This document shows positions 5,597-6,163 of a DNA stretch of 6,163 nucleotides, piece by piece. Under the pieces are notes generated by a model that was not told the origin of the DNA, did not search any database, and worked only from the letters and a program-made list of their open reading frames with translations. The position numbers were made by a program, and so were the translations under genes. The DNA comes from Ignavibacteriales bacterium CG12_big_fil_rev_8_21_14_0_65_30_8 (GTDB taxonomy: Bacteria > Bacteroidota > Ignavibacteria > Ignavibacteriales > Ignavibacteriaceae), in assembly GCA_002783525.1 (NCBI GenBank), contig PFGS01000270.1:513-6675 (forward strand), in the 5' to 3' direction. The stretch's first letter is position 1, and each line of letters starts with the position of its first letter.

Positions 5597-6163
5597 TTGG
5601 AAAAGGAAACGATCTTAATAAAAGGTGCCCGTGAACACAATTTGAAGAATATTGATGTGGAAATTCCACGCGATTCTTTGACTGTAATTACGGGTTTGTC
5701 CGGCTCTGGTAAATCTTCTTTAGCTTTTGATACTATTTATGCAGAGGGACAAAGAAGATACATAGAATCTCTGTCTGTTTATGCAAGACAGTTTTTGGAT
5801 ATGATGGAAAAACCGGATGTTGACCTTATTGAGGGTTTAAGTCCGTCACTTTCCATTGAACAAAAATCAACTTCCGGTAATCCCCGTTCCACAGTTGGTA
5901 CCGTCACTGAAATTTATGATTATCTGCGACTTCTATTTTCAAAAGTAGGTGAACCATATTGCTATAATTGTGGAAAAAAAATAACAAAACAAACAACCTC
6001 ACAAATAATTGATTCAATAATTTCTGATCAAAATAAAAAGAAAGTTACACTTCTTGCTCCAGTAGTAAAAGGAAGAAAAGGGCATTACAAAGAACTTTTT
6101 GAACAAATATTATCCGATGGATTTCTTAAAGTAAGAGTTGACAATGAAATCTTAGAAATAACA
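5597..6163 (+). CDS. uvrA: Excinuclease ABC subunit A (UvrA), N-terminal part, runs off the window
   Basis: The first 189 codons of UvrA, the damage-recognition ATPase of nucleotide excision repair, which works as a dimer and loads UvrB onto damaged DNA. Family length is about 940 residues, so roughly a fifth is present. Visible: the opening ILIKGAREHNLKNIDVEIPR (6-25), Walker A GLSGSGKSS (33-41), LAFDTIYAEGQRRYIESLS (42-60), YARQFL (62-67), SPSLSIEQK (82-90) and NPRSTVGTVTEIYDYLRLLF (95-114). A CYNCG pair (C122, C125) follows, of the sort many UvrA proteins have here, separate from the later zinc modules. The start must be TTG at 5597: an in-frame TAA lies at 5591-5593, no ATG or GTG occurs between, and the next possible start (GTG, residue 21) would remove the conserved GAREHNLKN segment. 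There is no Shine-Dalgarno sequence upstream. The frame is open to the window edge. Confidence 0.96.
   Translation, partial: MEKETILIKGAREHNLKNIDVEIPRDSLTVITGLSGSGKSSLAFDTIYAEGQRRYIESLSVYARQFLDMMEKPDVDLIEGLSPSLSIEQKSTSGNPRSTVGTVTEIYDYLRLLFSKVGEPYCYNCGKKITKQTTSQIIDSIISDQNKKKVTLLAPVVKGRKGHYKELFEQILSDGFLKVRVDNEILEIT

Noticed and set aside
1..6163. Mobile elements, CRISPR repeats, tRNA/rRNA genes, toxin-antitoxin or other defence genes
   Set aside because: I looked for long direct or inverted repeats, transposase motifs, regular spacers and tRNA-like cloverleaf sequence and found none; coding is nearly continuous with housekeeping genes.

Overview
The window is AT-rich (about 30% GC by eye) and densely coded, and reads as ordinary chromosome of a free-living bacterium. 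The best guess at origin is the Bacteroidota/Chlorobiota/Ignavibacteriota (FCB) group, perhaps Ignavibacteriota. Three things point there: the signal peptidase I has a large insert with a WNxDNYGP..IPKKGD segment of the kind I associate with Bacteroidota/Chlorobi-type enzymes; no gene start has a recognisable Shine-Dalgarno sequence, only A/T-rich leaders; and the low GC fits. The phylum call is inference from protein style, not a database match.

Layout on the + strand: the last 37 codons of an unidentified gene (to 115) overlap the start of a short-form Ppx/GppA phosphatase (102-1049). A 75-nt gap containing an imperfect hairpin leads to lepA, elongation factor 4 (1125-2918). After 34 nt of almost pure A/T comes lepB, signal peptidase I (2953-3813), then 7 nt later a class I SAM-dependent O-methyltransferase of the TrmR/YrrM type (3821-4462), and 1 nt later a 141-residue protein of unknown function (4464-4889). 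The lepA-lepB pairing is the same as in the E. coli leader peptidase operon. The tight spacing from lepA onward suggests one transcription unit; whether ppx is co-transcribed is less clear because of the hairpin.

On the - strand lies a YigZ/IMPACT-family protein (4886-5509). It converges on the 141-residue gene, and the two stop codons share the palindrome CTAG. An 87-nt divergent region then separates it from uvrA (from 5597, running off the right edge), whose only sensible start codon is TTG. This region holds a perfect 8-bp inverted repeat overlapping a possible uvrA promoter.

Functional theme: housekeeping. Phosphate/alarmone metabolism (Ppx/GppA), translation (LepA and possibly tRNA wobble modification by the methyltransferase), protein export (LepB) and nucleotide excision repair (UvrA). 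I see no mobile element, CRISPR array, tRNA, rRNA or defence system, and nothing that amounts to a new biological system. The items most worth a second look are the unknown 141-residue protein, the shared CTAG stop, and the palindrome between yigZ and uvrA.
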